From positions 1-7,505 of the forward strand of contig JAFGFV010000332.1 in assembly GCA_016930895.1 (NCBI GenBank): a stretch of 7,505 bases of DNA, given 5' to 3'. A program made the translations under genes and the position numbers. The stretch is from Spirochaetales bacterium. GTDB taxonomy: Bacteria > Spirochaetota > Spirochaetia > SZUA-6 > DRHE01. The notes under the pieces are model-generated. The model was not told where the DNA came from and searched no databases. It saw nothing but the letters and a program-made list of their open reading frames with translations. Below are positions 5,896 to 7,505 of this stretch, piece after piece. Numbering within the stretch: the stretch's first letter is position 1; every line of letters starts with the position of its first letter.

Positions 5896-7178
5896 CGGCG
5901 CTGGATCGCGCCGACGATGCCCTCCTGGCAGATGTGCAGGAAAAGCTGGACGAGCTCGGGGTCGAAGTGATGCCCCTCCTGCTGTCGGACGTATCGGAGC
6001 GCCAGCTCTTCCTTCCAGCCTTCCTTGTAGGAGCGCTTGGAGATCAGGGCATCGTACACGTCCGCCAGGGCGACCACTCGTGCTGAAAAAGGGATCGTGC
6101 CTCCCTTTTTCCCTGGGCCGAAGATGATCCTGTCGGCGAACAGGTCGTCGACCTTACCCGGGTATCCCATCCCGTCCCATCGTTCGTGGTGGTGGAGGGC
6201 GACCTCCCAGGCCATGTGGTCCCAGGGCGTCATGCGATCGGGGGTGGTGTGGCGGTCGCGGAACAGCCTGGCCCCGTAGATCGTGTGGGCCCGAATCTGG
6301 TCGAACTCGTCGGCCTTGAGACCGCCGGGCTTGCGCAGGATCACATCGCTCAGAGCCACCTTGCCGACGTCGTGGAGCATGGCAGCGTTGCGGAGGATCT
6401 CCGCGTTCTGCTTGATCTTTCGATCCTCCACGCCGTGGCGGCGGGCCCAAGCCTTGTACAGCTCCACCGAGTAGTCTCCCACCCGTCTGGCATGTTCGCT
6501 GGTCTCGTAGGGGTCGCGCAGCTGCGCCATCTCGACCATTCGGAGCACCGTCTTCTGGGAGAGCTCCGCCTTCTCGATAGCGTTGGCCGCGTTGCGGGCG
6601 AACTCGGTCACGTAGAGGCGATCGGGCATGGAAAAGGGGACGATCTGGCCTTCGGGTCCCCGGGCGTTGATGAGCTGGAGGACTCCCACGATCTCCCGCC
6701 CGGTTGTCTCCAGCGGCACGACCAGAATCGAACGGGTTCGGTAGGAGGTCTTGCGGTCGAAGTCGGGATTGAAGGAGTACGAGACGTCACCGCGGATGTC
6801 ATAGACGTCGTCGATGAGAAGGCTCTCGCCGGTGAGAGCCACGTACCCGGCCAGCGAGTTCTTGTTGATCTCCAGGTGGTTGTTGGAATAGATGTACTTG
6901 TCCTGGGCCCTTTCTCCCGCGAACAACGCGTCGTTCTGCACGTGACGGAAGTACAGGTGCCGGCTGGCCTTCATGTCTTTGAGATAGATGGTGCCTGCTT
7001 CGGCATTGACGAAGCGCCGTGCTTCGAGCAAGACCCGTTCAAGCAGGGTGTCCAGATCTCGGATGTGATAGATCTCCGAAACGATCTGCAGAAGCTGATC
7101 CGGGTCCCGGCGTTCCAGAGGTGCAAGAGCCGGCATAGGGTTTCCGAGTACCTGCTGTACCTTCTCGAGGAATGCCAT
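5877..7178 (-). CDS. GAF and HD-GYP domain protein, putative cyclic-di-GMP phosphodiesterase
   Basis: This 433-residue cytoplasmic protein has an N-terminal GAF sensor domain (about 40-205) and a C-terminal HD-GYP domain (about 208-425), which in known members hydrolyses cyclic-di-GMP. Visible metal and catalytic residues are H229, H269-D270 with K273, H298, H330-H331, D335 and D373; the GYP element appears as HHERWDGMGYP (330-340). About 26 residues separate GYP from the ARVVALADVYDAL motif, instead of about 14, so there is a short Gly/Lys-containing insertion (341-366). No membrane segment or receiver domain is seen, so the input is probably a small ligand or redox signal bound by the GAF domain. 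The ATG at 7178 follows a weak GGAAAG ribosome binding site, and a -10 element lies upstream at 7217-7222. The stop falls inside the 3' end of btuD on the other strand. Enzyme activity is inferred from the intact motifs. Confidence 0.93.
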   Translation of the reverse strand: MAFLEKVQQVLGNPMPALAPLERRDPDQLLQIVSEIYHIRDLDTLLERVLLEARRFVNAEAGTIYLKDMKASRHLYFRHVQNDALFAGERAQDKYIYSNNHLEINKNSLAGYVALTGESLLIDDVYDIRGDVSYSFNPDFDRKTSYRTRSILVVPLETTGREIVGVLQLINARGPEGQIVPFSMPDRLYVTEFARNAANAIEKAELSQKTVLRMVEMAQLRDPYETSEHARRVGDYSVELYKAWARRHGVEDRKIKQNAEILRNAAMLHDVGKVALSDVILRKPGGLKADEFDQIRAHTIYGARLFRDRHTTPDRMTPWDHMAWEVALHHHERWDGMGYPGKVDDLFADRIIFGPGKKGGTIPFSARVVALADVYDALISKRSYKEGWKEELALRYVRQQEGHHFDPELVQLFLHICQEGIVGAIQRRYPSRP

Positions 7179-7216
7179 CTGTAGATCGCTTTCCGCTGTG
7201 CGTGCCCTTTCCTCAT

Positions 7217-7222
7217 ATTATA
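7217..7222 (-). promoter_or_regulatory. Candidate -10 element of the HD-GYP gene
   Basis: On the minus strand this reads TATAAT, a perfect -10 hexamer in an otherwise GC-rich stretch, placing the start near 7210 and a leader of about 30 bases. The -35 region is poor: only weak matches lie 15-17 bases upstream, and a TTGTCG lies too far away at about 21. A short palindrome, CCGGG-ACT-CCCGG (7257-7269), sits just upstream and could bind a regulator. Confidence 0.5.
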
Positions 7223-7354
7223 GGTATCCCAGTGCATCGACAGCGACAACATTTTTCCGGGACTCCCGGCGGAGCGGTCAAGGAGCAGTTGCGGCCGAGC
7301 GGGCACGGCGGGTGGGAATTCGAGAACCGGCAGCTCCCCCTTGGCAAGCACCCC
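7223..7354. other. Intergenic stretch with no gene seen
   Basis: Between the HD-GYP -10 element and the end of the last minus-strand gene I find no convincing coding frame, terminator or RNA. The only structures are the palindrome at 7257-7269 and a T5 run next to it; the run is on the wrong side of the stem for a plus-strand terminator, and on the minus strand it reads as A's. Confidence 0.4.
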
Positions 7355-7504
7355 TCAGGGAGGGCTTCGGGGCGGCTCGCCGCTCCCCCCTCGGACAGGA
7401 ACCTCATCCTCCGCTTCGAGGAGCAAGCTCACCGCCAGCTCGTAGTCCGGCTTCTCTCCTTCCCACTGAGGCAGGTTGGTGTCAGGGCCCAGGTGCAGCT
7501 CTTC
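7355..7504 (-). CDS. C-terminal end of an unidentified protein, partial
   Basis: On the minus strand a frame enters from the window edge and gives 49 residues, starting EELHLGPDTNLPQWEGEKPD and ending in a Gly/Pro/Arg-rich tail before a TGA at 7355-7357. The acidic, ordered-looking first 35 residues and the disordered end resemble a normal protein C-terminus, and the direction matches the HD-GYP gene. I do not recognise the family. The start and most of the gene are outside the window, so it could also be a chance open frame. Confidence 0.45.
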   Translation of the reverse strand, partial: EELHLGPDTNLPQWEGEKPDYELAVSLLLEAEDEVPVRGGSGEPPRSPP

Positions 7505-7505
7505 G

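Noticed and set aside
6186..7184. Long plus-strand open frame opposite the HD-GYP gene
   Set aside because: It has no domain signature and mirrors the codon pattern of the clearly functional minus-strand gene.

Overview
This is a GC-rich window from a bacterium that looks Gram-negative. It carries an ordinary set of chromosomal genes, all apparently intact, with one well-defined regulatory module at its centre: a cobalamin riboswitch driving a vitamin B12 import operon. The high GC content, the HD-GYP protein with a GAF domain, the small Cys-rich protein (which resembles, from memory, small proteins of Desulfobacterota/Geobacter-like genomes) and the B12 ATPase with an extra C-terminal domain suggest a Desulfobacterota, Myxococcota or Acidobacteriota-like lineage. 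That placement is inference; no marker gene settles it. I see no mobile element, tRNA, rRNA or CRISPR array.

Left part (1-2298). A jag/khpB RNA-binding protein gene on the + strand follows a few bases that may be the end of yidC, its usual neighbour. It converges on an M48A (Ste24-like) membrane zinc protease on the - strand, with only 16 bases between the two stop codons.

Middle part (2299-3208). A divergent promoter region separates the protease from a + strand pair: a 58-residue Cys-rich protein that probably binds a metal, then a PAP2-family membrane phosphatase that starts at a non-ATG codon in the same reading frame six bases after the first gene's stop. The first gene has a near-consensus sigma-70 promoter.

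B12 module (3239-5895). A consensus -35 box with an extended -10 leads into a complete cobalamin aptamer. A short hairpin then pairs with the Shine-Dalgarno of btuC, which starts at TTG. btuC (FecCD-type permease) and btuD (ATPase) overlap by four bases. The ATPase carries about 160 extra C-terminal residues with a glycine-rich, Rossmann-like start. No substrate-binding protein gene (btuF) lies in the window. The simplest reading is cobalamin-repressed translation of a corrinoid importer.

Right part (5877-7505). A GAF plus HD-GYP protein, a likely cyclic-di-GMP phosphodiesterase, lies on the - strand and overlaps the end of btuD by 19 bases tail to tail. Upstream of it are its own -10 element, a non-coding stretch, and the C-terminus of an unidentified - strand gene that runs off the window edge.

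The most interesting points are the C-terminal domain on the B12 ATPase, the translational-type riboswitch platform with a TTG start, the nine-G tract at the btuC/btuD junction, and the small Cys-rich protein paired with the phosphatase. None clearly amounts to a new system; the B12 module is the best candidate for follow-up.
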